From Flavobacteriales bacterium (GTDB lineage: Bacteria; Bacteroidota; Bacteroidia; Flavobacteriales_F; PHOS-HE28): DNA of 64,000 nt. A program made the position numbers and the translations under genes. Below the pieces are notes generated by a model. The model had not been told where the DNA came from. It did not search any database and saw nothing but the letters and a program-made list of their open reading frames with translations. The number at the start of each line of letters is the position of its first letter. Position 1 is the stretch's first letter. Shown piece after piece: positions 40,517 through 48,849 of this stretch. The stretch covers positions 116,918 through 180,917 of the forward strand of contig JACJZH010000009.1 of the NCBI GenBank assembly GCA_020635695.1. Reading direction: 5' to 3'.

Positions 40517-40978
40517 ATGATCACCGAACCCCTCATCGCACACAAGCCCGAGCGCCGCACCGCCACCATCCACCTGGTGGTGCCTCCCATGGACATGCCA
40601 AAGTACATGGATCCCGCCATCCAGGAGGTGCTGCAGGTGCTTGCCGAACAAGGGCTGAAGCCCATGGGCCCGCTGTTCAGCTACCACCACAGGCGCCCTG
40701 CCGAGACCTTCGAGTTCGAGATCGGGTTCGCGGTGAACGGGGAGGTGAAGCCGCAGGGGCGGGTGAAGCCCAGCACGCTGCCGGCCAGCCGCGTGGTCAG
40801 CTCGCTGTACACGGGGCCTTACGAGGGTCTCGGCGGTGCCTGGGGCGAGCTGGAGCGTTGGGTGCGCGCCCAGGGACACGTGGAGACCGGCCGCTTCTGG
40901 GAGGCCTACCTGAGCAACCCGGAGGAAACACCGGATCCCGCCGACTACCGCACGGAACTGAATTGGGTCCTGGACTGA
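40517..40978 (+). CDS. GyrI-like small-molecule-binding protein
   Basis: A 153-residue single-domain protein of the GyrI-like / AraC effector-binding fold. Key features are PLFSYHHRRPAETFEFEIGFAV, the central acidic/aromatic strand, and VVSSLYTGPYEGLGGAWGELERWV, the hallmark second repeat. Relatives bind hydrophobic or cationic small molecules and some hydrolyse cyclopropanoid toxins. The ATG at 40517 is the first in frame with good homologous start (MITEPLIAHK). Its stop overlaps the next start (TGATG). Confidence 0.85.
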   Translation: MITEPLIAHKPERRTATIHLVVPPMDMPKYMDPAIQEVLQVLAEQGLKPMGPLFSYHHRRPAETFEFEIGFAVNGEVKPQGRVKPSTLPASRVVSSLYTGPYEGLGGAWGELERWVRAQGHVETGRFWEAYLSNPEETPDPADYRTELNWVLD

Positions 40979-41475
40979 TGGCCGGGAACACGATCGAGCT
41001 GCTGGTCGAGCGGCTTCAGCTGCAGCCCCATCCGGAAGGGGGGTTCTACCGCGAGACCTACCGCAGCCCGCTGGAGGTCGGTCCAGGCGCCGGGATCGAA
41101 GGCACCCGCGCCTGTTGCACCAGCATCCTCTTCCTGCTCACCGCAGGCAACTTCAGCGCCTTCCACCGCATCCGGCAGGACGAGCTGTGGAACTTCCACG
41201 ATGGCGATCCCTTGGAACTGCACATCCTGACACCGGCCGGGGAACACCAGCTGATCATCATCGGTCGCGATGTGTCGGCAGGCCAGGTGATGCAATTCGT
41301 GGTGCCCGCCGGGCATTGGTTCGCGAGCCGGGTGATGGGGCAGGGGGCCTGGTCGCTGGTGGGCTGCGTGGTGGCCCCGGGCTTCGACTTCCGCGACTTC
41401 GAACTGGCCGATCGCGCGGCGCTTTCGGCTGAATTCCCTCAGCGCCAAGACCTGATCCGGGAGCTCACCCGATAG
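40978..41475 (+). CDS. Cupin-fold DUF985 protein
   Basis: A 165-residue protein of the DUF985 (YML079-like) cupin family. It opens with LQLQPHPEGGFYRETYRS, the family signature, and continues SFSAFHR-type (NFSAFHRIRQDELWNFHDG) and PAGHWFASRVM strands. The substrate and reaction of the family are not established; many bind a small ligand in the barrel. Its ATG shares a base with the GyrI-like stop codon, so the two proteins are probably made together. Confidence 0.85.
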   Translation: MAGNTIELLVERLQLQPHPEGGFYRETYRSPLEVGPGAGIEGTRACCTSILFLLTAGNFSAFHRIRQDELWNFHDGDPLELHILTPAGEHQLIIIGRDVSAGQVMQFVVPAGHWFASRVMGQGAWSLVGCVVAPGFDFRDFELADRAALSAEFPQRQDLIRELTR

Positions 41476-41529
41476 ACCTCAACGCCCATTTATTTACGCC
41501 CGGTGGTAGGTGGCGGAGCCGGATCCCCC

Positions 41530-41537
41530 TACCTTGT
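41530..41537 (+). promoter_or_regulatory. Possible -7 element for the cold-shock gene
   Basis: TACCTTGT, resembling TAnnTTTG, 68 bases upstream of the cold-shock ATG. A leader of about 60 bases would be left, a length compatible with temperature-responsive leader folding as known for cspA, although no cold-shock box is identified here. Confidence 0.4.
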
Positions 41538-41605
41538 ACCCAATACCCGGCACTTCGGCCGGCAACAACAGGTCCCGCTTTGATCGGGACGCATTACTCA
41601 GTAAC

Positions 41606-41797
41606 ATGGCAAGTGGTACAGTGAAGTTCTTCAACTCGGAGAAAGGTTTCGGTTTCATCACCCCCGACAGCGGTGAGCGCGATGTCTTCGTGCACAAGAC
41701 CGGCACCAAGAGCCAACTCTTCGAGGGGGACAAGGTGACCTATGAGGTGGAGGAGACCCCCAAGGGGCTCAACGCCATCAACGTCGAGAAGGCCTGA
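41606..41797 (+). CDS. Cold-shock domain protein
   Basis: A 63-residue CspA-type protein with a single OB-fold. RNP1 (KGFGFITP) is at about residues 13-20 and RNP2 (VFVHK) near 30. It binds single-stranded nucleic acid and acts as an RNA chaperone. The ATG at 41606 gives the usual family length; in-frame codons upstream belong to the leader. A strong terminator follows 22 bases after the stop, so the gene is a monocistronic unit. Confidence 0.95.
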   Translation: MASGTVKFFNSEKGFGFITPDSGERDVFVHKTGTKSQLFEGDKVTYEVEETPKGLNAINVEKA

Positions 41798-41819
41798 TCC
41801 CTTCCCTGCGCACCAACTC

Positions 41820-41844
41820 AAAGCCCCGGCATGGCCGGGGCTTT
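41820..41844. terminator. Bidirectional Rho-independent terminator
   Basis: AAAGCCCCGGC-ATG-GCCGGGGCTTT, an 11-bp perfect inverted repeat with a three-base loop, flanked by A and T runs. It lies between the cold-shock gene (+) and the T9SS gene (-), so it can serve both strands. Confidence 0.85.
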
Positions 41845-41876
41845 GTCGTTCTTGAAGTTCCGGTCGTACCCGGTGG

Positions 41877-44384
41877 TCATCGGGTCAGTACCAGTGGGCG
41901 GACACCCACCTGACCGCTCCCCACGATCCGGACCTGGTACAGGCCTGAAGCCAGATGACCGAGGTCGATGAGCGAGGTATTGCCACCCACGACCGTGCGG
42001 ACCTCGTGCACCAAGCGGCCATCGAGACCAACGACCTGGATGCTCGACACCTGCCCATGCAGCCATTCGACCCGGACCTGACCCGTGCTTGGATTGGGGT
42101 ACATGGTGAAGTCGAGTGGCAGCGGGTCGTTCCCCGGCATACCCAAGGCGACGTACTCCCCGCACGCACCTGCCTGCTGGTCGTACCACTGTTGGACCAG
42201 GTCCGTGCGTTGGCGCAACAGGTCCACGTTGGAAAGGTTGGTGCCCGTGGTGTCCCAGGCAAATACGTAAGCCAGGTCTAGACAGATGGTGTCGCCCGGG
42301 GCAACATCGAACCAGGGGCCGTAGGTCACGAACACACGTCGGTCCCCACCCGGATTTCCGGAACTGAGCTCCGACCACTCCGACGGGGTGGAAGGGGTTC
42401 CGTAGTAGCTGTACCGGGTCTCATTGAGGTCCGGGTCAAGCACGGGGCTTCCGTCGGTGTAGCGGCCATTGGCCAGATGGTGGTACTCCAAGGGCGTGAC
42501 CGGAGTGCTCGAGCTTTCGCCCCAAGGCATCACCGCGTACATCGGCGCATCCAGCGACACGACCCCCATGGCAGGAGGGGCCGCACCATAGCCGAGGACC
42601 CCACCAGCGTCCTCGTCCATGGCGTCCGAGTTGTAGCCGTAGGCGAGGTTCCTGGTCGTGTCGCAGCCGATGAAGTCGTCTGAGGAGTTCCCGATCTCCA
42701 TATCCACGAGATCGGATACCCACAAGGTGTCATGCGTAAGTGAGGACCTGTTCACGAGGCGGTGCTCCACCAACAACACCTGATGCAGCGGATCACCGGG
42801 CGCCACGTCGAGCCCGTGGTGGAACGTGTGCACGTCCAAACCGACGGGCTGGCCGTCCTGCCGCATGTCCGACCGGATGGTGTACACGGCCGCATCACCG
42901 GGAAAGAGCGGGACCTCGCCCTGCTGGGGGGCATAGCCGTTGTCCGAGTTCGGGTCCTCGAACGGGGCCAGGGTCAACGGCTCGCCATTGGCTGGATCGC
43001 CGTTCCCAGGCCAGGCCGCGATCGGATAGGTCGCCTGATATCCTGGGATGCTCCACTGCGTGGCATGGTCCCATACCAGCCCCTTGTCCAAGGGCCATAC
43101 CTGGTGGTAGTGCTCCTGATAGGTGATGTCGACGGCATCCGCCCACGGCCCTGCCTTCAAGTGGTCCAGATCGTTCACGTCCGGGTATTGCGTGGCCGTG
43201 GCGAACAGGCCGGCAGACCCATTGGCCACCGCCGCCAGACCCGTGTAGTACACTGAATGGCGCCCGCTTCCTGCCGGCACTTCCAAGCCGGCCTCTCCGG
43301 CGTATGGGTCGTTCAGGTCACCCAAGGCATGGATAGTGGCCGAGAAACCACCGATGCTGAGTTCATGGCAGTCCTCTCCCGGAAGGAATTTGCCGAAGAA
43401 CGAGTGTCCCTCATAGCTGTCATGAGCGTATCGCCCACCGGCATAGGTCACACCATCATGCTCCTGCATACAAGTGATCCAGGACCACTTGGCCTCCTTG
43501 CCGCCGCCATCCAACACATCGTCGATCCCTCGGAGCGAAGAAGATAGGATCGGACCGGTGACGGCTGAATTCAGCACTTTTCGGTCCGTACCGGAGAGAC
43601 TTATCTGTGACAGCGGTTGGAAGGCGGTCCCATCCCATACGGCGGAACTTGGTAGGGGTGTGGCCAGATCGGCGGTGGCCTCGAAGCTGCCGACCATCCA
43701 AAGTTCTCCGTTCACTTCCCTGAGGTCCTGTACGCCATCTTCCAGCCCGGGACCTACCTGTACCCATTGGGCGCCATCCCATCGCGCGATGTTCCGCACA
43801 CTATCCTGGCCGGACATCCAGAAGTCACCCCCGGCGTACAGTTCTCCGTTGTACACCACCAGCGACTCCACTTCGTCGTCGAACCCTTCACCCACCGGCA
43901 CCCAGGCCTGCCCGTCCCACTTGGCCACGTACCGGATGCTGTCCGTACCGATCCAATTGAAGCGACCGCCGGCGTAGAGTTCTCCATTGTATTCGGCAAG
44001 CGACATGACCCGCTGCCCGAACTCATCTCCGAGGTCCGTCCAGGTCATGCCATCCCATTTGGCCACCCCATCATATCCGGAAGCCACATAGGCGATGATC
44101 AGTTCGTTCTGATGGACCAGTAGGTCCTGGACATTGTCCGGTGGTAAACTCCAAAGCGTGCCGATCTGCGTGGCAGGGCCTTGTCCGTCCCAGGCGACCA
44201 ACCGACCTACGGGATCACCATTGAACTCGGTGAACTGGCCACCGATGATCAATTCATCGTTGAACTCGGTCATGGAATAGACACGGAAGTCCGGGCCATC
44301 GTTGCCTATGGGCATCAAGCGTTGGGCGTTCAGGGTCAGGCCCGGAGTAAGCAGGGTCAGCGAGAAGAAAAGTGCACGTTGCAT
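41877..44384 (-). CDS. Large T9SS-secreted protein with Kelch-like repeats
   Basis: An 835-residue secreted protein. A signal peptide (1-20, ending TLNAQ) leads into five or six related repeats such as YNGELYAGGRFNWIGTDSIRYVAKWDGQAWVPVG, a delta-60-like or Kelch propeller in the first 300 residues. The middle (about 330-740) is less repetitive with Asp/Tyr-rich stretches that may bind calcium. The last 75 residues are a type A T9SS sorting domain (MYPNPSTGQVRVEWL, VVGLDGRLVHEV, GLYQVRIVG). It is probably exported and surface-attached; its ligand is unknown. Confidence 0.82.
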   Translation of the reverse strand: MQRALFFSLTLLTPGLTLNAQRLMPIGNDGPDFRVYSMTEFNDELIIGGQFTEFNGDPVGRLVAWDGQGPATQIGTLWSLPPDNVQDLLVHQNELIIAYVASGYDGVAKWDGMTWTDLGDEFGQRVMSLAEYNGELYAGGRFNWIGTDSIRYVAKWDGQAWVPVGEGFDDEVESLVVYNGELYAGGDFWMSGQDSVRNIARWDGAQWVQVGPGLEDGVQDLREVNGELWMVGSFEATADLATPLPSSAVWDGTAFQPLSQISLSGTDRKVLNSAVTGPILSSSLRGIDDVLDGGGKEAKWSWITCMQEHDGVTYAGGRYAHDSYEGHSFFGKFLPGEDCHELSIGGFSATIHALGDLNDPYAGEAGLEVPAGSGRHSVYYTGLAAVANGSAGLFATATQYPDVNDLDHLKAGPWADAVDITYQEHYHQVWPLDKGLVWDHATQWSIPGYQATYPIAAWPGNGDPANGEPLTLAPFEDPNSDNGYAPQQGEVPLFPGDAAVYTIRSDMRQDGQPVGLDVHTFHHGLDVAPGDPLHQVLLVEHRLVNRSSLTHDTLWVSDLVDMEIGNSSDDFIGCDTTRNLAYGYNSDAMDEDAGGVLGYGAAPPAMGVVSLDAPMYAVMPWGESSSTPVTPLEYHHLANGRYTDGSPVLDPDLNETRYSYYGTPSTPSEWSELSSGNPGGDRRVFVTYGPWFDVAPGDTICLDLAYVFAWDTTGTNLSNVDLLRQRTDLVQQWYDQQAGACGEYVALGMPGNDPLPLDFTMYPNPSTGQVRVEWLHGQVSSIQVVGLDGRLVHEVRTVVGGNTSLIDLGHLASGLYQVRIVGSGQVGVRPLVLTR

Positions 44385-44458
44385 ACCGCAACGTAAGGAT
44401 CACGGCGGAAAGGGACGACCCAAGGTCACTTCGGGCCCCGATCACGGAGTACACCGTT

Positions 44459-45484
44459 CTACACCACCACCTTCAGGTCGCCCATCGGCGGTGTGCGCTG
44501 TGGCAGGTCGGTCTCCTCCAGCATCTGCCGGATGTCGATCTCGATGCTGATGGCGATGTCCGTGATGGGCACATCGTTGTAGAGTCCTTCGAACGGGTTC
44601 TCGCTGTACTCGCCGATCATCTCCATCATCCAGAACACCCAGCTGCTCACCACGCTGAAGGGGATGGCCAGCCACACCCACCAGCCGCCGCCACCGTGCT
44701 CGGTGAACACGTCCACCATGCCGAAGGGCAGCAGGATCAGGAACAGCACCACGAAGAAGTAGTTGATGGTGGCGTACTGGCGCGGGAAGGGGAAGTTCTT
44801 GATCCGCTCGCTCTTGCCCTGCAGCGTGTACATCTCCGTGATCTGGGTCTGCAGCTGCAGGTGGCGGAAGTGCTCGATCAGGCCCTGCTGGCGAAGCACC
44901 ATCAGCTGCCTGGTCTGCAGGCTCAACAGGTGGCTGCTGCGGTTGCCCTTGGCCAGGACGTAGGCGTGGTCCTCCGCGCTCAGGTAGGGCTTCAGCTCAT
45001 CGAACCGCTCCGGACGGTACTCGGTGCCCAGGATCTTCCGCCCCACCTTGTCGTTGCTCGCATTGTGTTCCCACGGTTGGTATTTCCGCAGCTCGATGGT
45101 CATGGCCCGCAGCCAGGCCACGTGGCGGTGCACCACCTGCCGGCGCAGCTCCTGCAGCGCGGTCTCGTCCTGCCGCTCCACCGCCGCTTCGTTGTTGATG
45201 TACTCCCGCACCATCACGGTGAAGGCACGCGAGGTGTTCACGATGCCACCCCAGATCTTGCGCGCCTCCCATGTGCGCTCGTAGCTGCTGTTGTTCTTGA
45301 AGCCCAGGTAGAAGGCCACCGCAATGCCGATCAGCGACAGCGGCTGCCACGGGATCCGCAGCCATTCCACCTGGAACACCTGGTACAGCACCACGGGAAT
45401 GCTGTCCACCACCACGAACCAGAAGATGTACTTCCGGGTCCAGTTCGCTGTCTGGAAGAAGGTATAGCGGCGGCCGGCCTGCAT
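44459..45484 (-). CDS. Bestrophin-family (UPF0187) anion channel protein
   Basis: A 341-residue membrane protein of the bacterial bestrophin family. Hydrophobic segments are at about 20-60 and 240-290. Diagnostic pieces are FLGFKNNSSYERTWEARKIWGGIVNTSR near residue 60-85 and, near the C-terminus, EMIGEYSENPFEGLYNDVPI. Family members form pentameric anion or cation channels in the inner membrane. The ATG at 45484 is chosen because MQAGRRYTFF fits homologous starts and a TACCTTC element lies just upstream; earlier in-frame codons overlap the divergent gene region. Confidence 0.88.
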   Translation of the reverse strand: MQAGRRYTFFQTANWTRKYIFWFVVVDSIPVVLYQVFQVEWLRIPWQPLSLIGIAVAFYLGFKNNSSYERTWEARKIWGGIVNTSRAFTVMVREYINNEAAVERQDETALQELRRQVVHRHVAWLRAMTIELRKYQPWEHNASNDKVGRKILGTEYRPERFDELKPYLSAEDHAYVLAKGNRSSHLLSLQTRQLMVLRQQGLIEHFRHLQLQTQITEMYTLQGKSERIKNFPFPRQYATINYFFVVLFLILLPFGMVDVFTEHGGGGWWVWLAIPFSVVSSWVFWMMEMIGEYSENPFEGLYNDVPITDIAISIEIDIRQMLEETDLPQRTPPMGDLKVVV

Positions 45485-45490
45485 GGGGCA

Positions 45491-45498
45491 TGAAGGTA
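45491..45498 (-). promoter_or_regulatory. Possible -7 element for the bestrophin gene
   Basis: TACCTTCA on the minus strand, ending six bases before the ATG at 45484. This is one of the near-leaderless arrangements in this window. Confidence 0.35.
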
Positions 45499-45542
45499 AC
45501 CGCTGCCGGGAACAAGTAGCTTCGCATCCTTCACCGCTCCCC

Positions 45543-45881
45543 ATGCCCGACACGCCCGCCTGCCCCGAGTGCCGCTCCACGATCACCTACCCGACGGGCA
45601 GCTCGCAGATGTGCGCCGAATGCGGCCACGAGTGGAACCCCTCCGAAGTGGCCGCCGAGGCCAGCGGCCCGGTGGTGAAGGACGCCAACGGCAACGTGCT
45701 GCAGGACGGTGATGACGTCGTGGTGATCAAGGACCTGCCCGTGAAGGGCGCGCCTAAACCCGTGAAGGCCGGCACCAAGGTGAAGCGGATCCGGCTCGTC
45801 GAAGGCGACCACAACATCGACTGCCGCATCGACGGCTTCGGGGCCATGGCCCTCAAGAGCGAGTTCGTGAAGAAGGCTTGA
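45543..45881 (+). CDS. yjdM: YjdM/PhnA-type zinc-ribbon protein
   Basis: A 112-residue protein of the YjdM (PhnA) family. A zinc ribbon with two Cys pairs (PECRS and CAECGHEW) occupies residues 7-30; a small SH3-like domain follows (DANGNVLQDGDDVVVIKDLPVKG) and ends FGAMALKSEFVKK. The E. coli relative was linked to phosphonate genes but its molecular role is not settled. The ATG at 45543 gives the usual family length. It is divergent from the bestrophin gene. Confidence 0.88.
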   Translation: MPDTPACPECRSTITYPTGSSQMCAECGHEWNPSEVAAEASGPVVKDANGNVLQDGDDVVVIKDLPVKGAPKPVKAGTKVKRIRLVEGDHNIDCRIDGFGAMALKSEFVKKA

Positions 45882-45898
45882 GCGCCCCTTCCGTGATC

Positions 45899-47899
45899 TC
45901 AGGGCAGTACCACCAGCCGTGTGTGGGCCCGGTGTCCATCCGCGCTATGTACGGAAACGAGGTAGGTGCCGGCAGGCAATTCTCCCGGCGCCACCACGAA
46001 CTTTCCTCCCGATACTCCGGCCCATTGGCGAACGGCGTGTCCCGAGGCGGTGTACAGGCCAAGGTCCACAGGCCCATCGGTCGACCATGAAACGGTGAAT
46101 GCCCCGGTCGTGGGATTCGGTGCCACTGTGCAGCCGTTTCCTCCGCCAGCTTGCTCCAGGCCGGTCCAGACCCCCTGCTCCAAGAGCTGCGGGGCAGGAC
46201 CCACCGACAACGAGCCCCCGAGGAAGGGCGAAATTCCACCGCCCAGGTCGCGCACCTGACCGATGTTCCAGTTGCCGGGCACCAGGAACGAAGCCCAACC
46301 GGCTGGCCGCCAGACCACCCAGGCCTGGTAGCCTCCGGGTCGTGCCAGCTCAATGGTCCACACGCCATTGTCCACGGCGCGCGAGACCATGCTGGCGCCC
46401 GTAAGCCACTCCGCCGTCTGCTGATAGGCGATGCCGGGCGGGGTGATGCTGTCGTACTGGAACGGCGTCCGGGAGTAGCTCAGGTCCACGTAGTCGCTGT
46501 TGCCGCCGAAGATGTCCCAGCAGTACCAGGTGAAGTTCTCCACGCCGAAGGACCACGGCACCAGGTAGGCCCGGCTCACCGCACCGGCCTGCTGGTCCAT
46601 CGGCAGGTTCAGCCCGTTCATGTAGGAGACCGCCCCCTCGGTGTTCCACAGGGGCTTGCCGCCCTGTCCGTAGCGCGCCATCACATCGCGCACGCCGATG
46701 ATCTCCGGCACCATCTCCTCGGGCATCCGGCCGGGGTAGTGGTGCCAGCTGATGATGTCCACCTCATCGCCGCCGCCCAGCTTCAGGAAGTGGGCCAGCT
46801 GCTGCGCTCCGCTGAAGTTGGGGGAGAGGATCACCAGGTCGGGATCGATGGCGCGCAGCGTGGAGGCCGCGGAATCCGTCAGTTCCTTCAGGTCCTCGAG
46901 GCTTCCGGAGTAGTCCAGTTGGTCCACTTCGTTCCAGATCTCCCAGTAACGCACCTCGTCGTGGTAACGGTTACCGAGCACCTGCACGTAGTCCTGCCAC
47001 CAGGTGATGTCCTGCGGAGGCAGCGTGCTGGATGAGGCCGCCCAGCCCGGGCTCTTGCCCATGGTGTAGAGCAGTTCCACGGTGCTGTCGTTCGCCTGCA
47101 CCAGGCCCGTGTACAGCTCCATGCGGAACCCGAACCCGGAGGTGCCACCGGGGTCGTACACCCAGTTGTCCGGGTCCAGCAGGGCGCCTTGCCACGGTTC
47201 CATCAGTTCCCAGGTGGTGCCGGTGTTCCACAGCCGCATCATGCCGTGACCGGTGGGTGGCCAGGTCTGGTGAACGCCCCACTTGTTCACATGCATGCCG
47301 AAGTACCGCCCGGGAATGCTGTCCGTCAACGCCACCGGGGCGTTCAGCACATCGGTGGTGATGTCCATGAAGGTGGCATTGTCCACGTACAGGGTGCCGG
47401 TGCCGTGCGGTTGCACTACGAGCCGGGACAGGATGGTGGTGGCGTCCGTGGGCACGATGCGGTCATAGCCGCCGTGGACCACCACTTCCTGCCACACCGT
47501 ATCCACGTCCACCACGGCGATGGCGGGCACCCAGTAGTAGGGCACCCGTTCCTGCAGCATCACGGAGACCTCCATGGCCTGATCCGCACGAAGCCAGAGG
47601 CGCACTTCGAAGGTCTTTCCAGCACCCAGGTCCAGGTTCTGCACCAGCAGCGTGGCCCCATCGCCCAGGTCAGTGACCGCCAGGCGCTGACTGGTGCTGC
47701 CGCCATGCACCACCTGTGTTTCGGGCCCGTAGGCCACGGTGGGGTATTGCGGCGAACCATAGGTGATGGCGTTCCAGCCGGGCGCGGTGGTGGTGTAGCT
47801 GCCTTCGAAGCCACCATTGGTCAAGCTCTGTCCTTGAACGTCCGAGATCCTCAGGGAAAGCAGAAGGAGCACAGGACCGTAGAGCAGCTTGCTTCTCAT
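45899..47899 (-). CDS. T9SS-secreted glycoside hydrolase (clan GH-A, GH39-like) with N-terminal carbohydrate-binding-like domain
   Basis: A 666-residue secreted enzyme. Order: signal peptide (1-23); carbohydrate-binding-like beta-sandwich (about 25-180); TIM-barrel hydrolase (about 190-500); accessory strand domain; type A T9SS sorting domain in the last 80 residues (APNPTTGAFTVSW, GTYLVSVHS). The general acid/base Glu is in YWEIWNEVD near residue 312 and the nucleophile candidate Glu in LWNTEGAVS near 418; SWHHYPGRMPEEM lies between them. Such enzymes cut plant or bacterial beta-linked or arabinoside glycans. The precise family and substrate cannot be fixed by eye. The start overlaps the upstream cupin lipoprotein by ATGA. 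Confidence 0.8.
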   Translation of the reverse strand: MRSKLLYGPVLLLLSLRISDVQGQSLTNGGFEGSYTTTAPGWNAITYGSPQYPTVAYGPETQVVHGGSTSQRLAVTDLGDGATLLVQNLDLGAGKTFEVRLWLRADQAMEVSVMLQERVPYYWVPAIAVVDVDTVWQEVVVHGGYDRIVPTDATTILSRLVVQPHGTGTLYVDNATFMDITTDVLNAPVALTDSIPGRYFGMHVNKWGVHQTWPPTGHGMMRLWNTGTTWELMEPWQGALLDPDNWVYDPGGTSGFGFRMELYTGLVQANDSTVELLYTMGKSPGWAASSSTLPPQDITWWQDYVQVLGNRYHDEVRYWEIWNEVDQLDYSGSLEDLKELTDSAASTLRAIDPDLVILSPNFSGAQQLAHFLKLGGGDEVDIISWHHYPGRMPEEMVPEIIGVRDVMARYGQGGKPLWNTEGAVSYMNGLNLPMDQQAGAVSRAYLVPWSFGVENFTWYCWDIFGGNSDYVDLSYSRTPFQYDSITPPGIAYQQTAEWLTGASMVSRAVDNGVWTIELARPGGYQAWVVWRPAGWASFLVPGNWNIGQVRDLGGGISPFLGGSLSVGPAPQLLEQGVWTGLEQAGGGNGCTVAPNPTTGAFTVSWSTDGPVDLGLYTASGHAVRQWAGVSGGKFVVAPGELPAGTYLVSVHSADGHRAHTRLVVLP

Positions 47900-48384
47900 G
47901 GCTGTCCGGGTTCGCGGTCCGTGCGCAGCGGATTCGGCCCCAGTGGATGGTATCCTCCGAAGTCACCCCGGCTGAAGACCGCTGTCAGCTTCACCAAAGA
48001 GTCGCCTGCATTGATGAAGGTGTGCGGCACCCGCGCCGGTACGTTCACCACCACCGGACCTTCCACGGTGAAGACGCTGTCCAGCAGGATGTACGTCACG
48101 CGTCCTTCCTGGATGATGTGCACCTCATCGCTCACGTGCCAGTGCAGGTCGGGGCCTGCACCGGGTGCCGTCTCCGTCATCGTCAGGCTCAGGTCGTCCA
48201 GGCCATGGTCGTACCCACGCACCATGTGCACGAGCTCACCCGCAGCGGCTTCCACGGTGAGCATGCTGTCCAGCGGGATCACCAGCTCGTGCCCGGGTGG
48301 GATCCGGCCTCCCGGCTCGGTGGCATCGCAGGAAGCCAGCAGGAGCGGGACGACCATCCAGAAGGAGCGCAGACCCGGGCACAT
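47896..48384 (-). CDS. Cupin-domain lipoprotein
   Basis: About 162 residues. ATG 48384 lies five bases after a TACCTTCA element and opens a lipoprotein signal (lipobox LLASC). The mature part is a single cupin barrel: GPDLHWHVSDEVHIIQEGRVTYIL holds the first motif with paired His and Glu, and VPARVPHTFINAGDSLVKL the second. A metal-binding envelope protein is likely; the ligand is unknown. Its stop overlaps the glycoside hydrolase start, so both may serve the same carbohydrate-related process. Confidence 0.8.
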   Translation of the reverse strand: MCPGLRSFWMVVPLLLASCDATEPGGRIPPGHELVIPLDSMLTVEAAAGELVHMVRGYDHGLDDLSLTMTETAPGAGPDLHWHVSDEVHIIQEGRVTYILLDSVFTVEGPVVVNVPARVPHTFINAGDSLVKLTAVFSRGDFGGYHPLGPNPLRTDREPGQP

Positions 48385-48388
48385 GTGT

Positions 48389-48396
48389 TGAAGGTA
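48389..48396 (-). promoter_or_regulatory. Possible -7 element for the cupin-hydrolase operon
   Basis: TACCTTCA on the minus strand, four bases before the ATG at 48384. Confidence 0.35.
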
Positions 48397-48418
48397 CCGC
48401 GCCTGCGGCAAGCTGTGC

Positions 48419-48832
48419 CTACGCCGCTTCCGTGTGCGCCTTGAACCGGTCCATAATGGCCTGCCACCCTGCCCGCTGCATGTCCACCGGGTTCATGTGC
48501 TCCGCATCGAAGACCTCCGTGACCAAGGTGCCTTCCCCTTCCGGCTGGAAGGTGACGGTGCAGGTGCGGCCATCGTCCATGGTGTAGGCGATGCGAGCCT
48601 GATCCTCCACCGCGGTGTAGGTGCCCTCGAAGTCGAAGCTGGCGCTGCCATCGCGCGCTGCCATGGTGTAGCTGAAGCGGCCGCCCACGCGCAGGTCATT
48701 GCTGGCCTTCGGGCAGTGCCAGTCATCGCCGGCTGCGTTCCACTGCTCGATGTCGGCGGGGATGGTCCAGCGCTGCCAGACCTCGGCCAGGGGCTTGTTC
48801 ACCAGGGCCGAAACGGTGATGGGAGTGGGCAT
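48419..48832 (-). CDS. SRPBCC (AHSA1-like) protein
   Basis: A 137-residue START-like protein. It starts with the usual strand and helix (ITVSALVNKPLAEVWQRWTIPADIEQWN) and carries GGRFSYTMAARDG and the late VTFQPEGEGTLVTEVFDAE strand. The family binds lipids or hydrophobic ligands or assists Hsp90-type chaperones; the role here is unknown. No signal peptide, so cytosolic. Confidence 0.85.
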   Translation of the reverse strand: MPTPITVSALVNKPLAEVWQRWTIPADIEQWNAAGDDWHCPKASNDLRVGGRFSYTMAARDGSASFDFEGTYTAVEDQARIAYTMDDGRTCTVTFQPEGEGTLVTEVFDAEHMNPVDMQRAGWQAIMDRFKAHTEAA

Positions 48833-48836
48833 GGGG

Positions 48837-48844
48837 GAAAGGTA
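48837..48844 (-). promoter_or_regulatory. Possible -7 element for the SRPBCC gene
   Basis: TACCTTTC on the minus strand, differing from TAnnTTTG at the last base, four bases before the ATG at 48832. Confidence 0.35.
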
Positions 48845-48849
48845 GTTGG

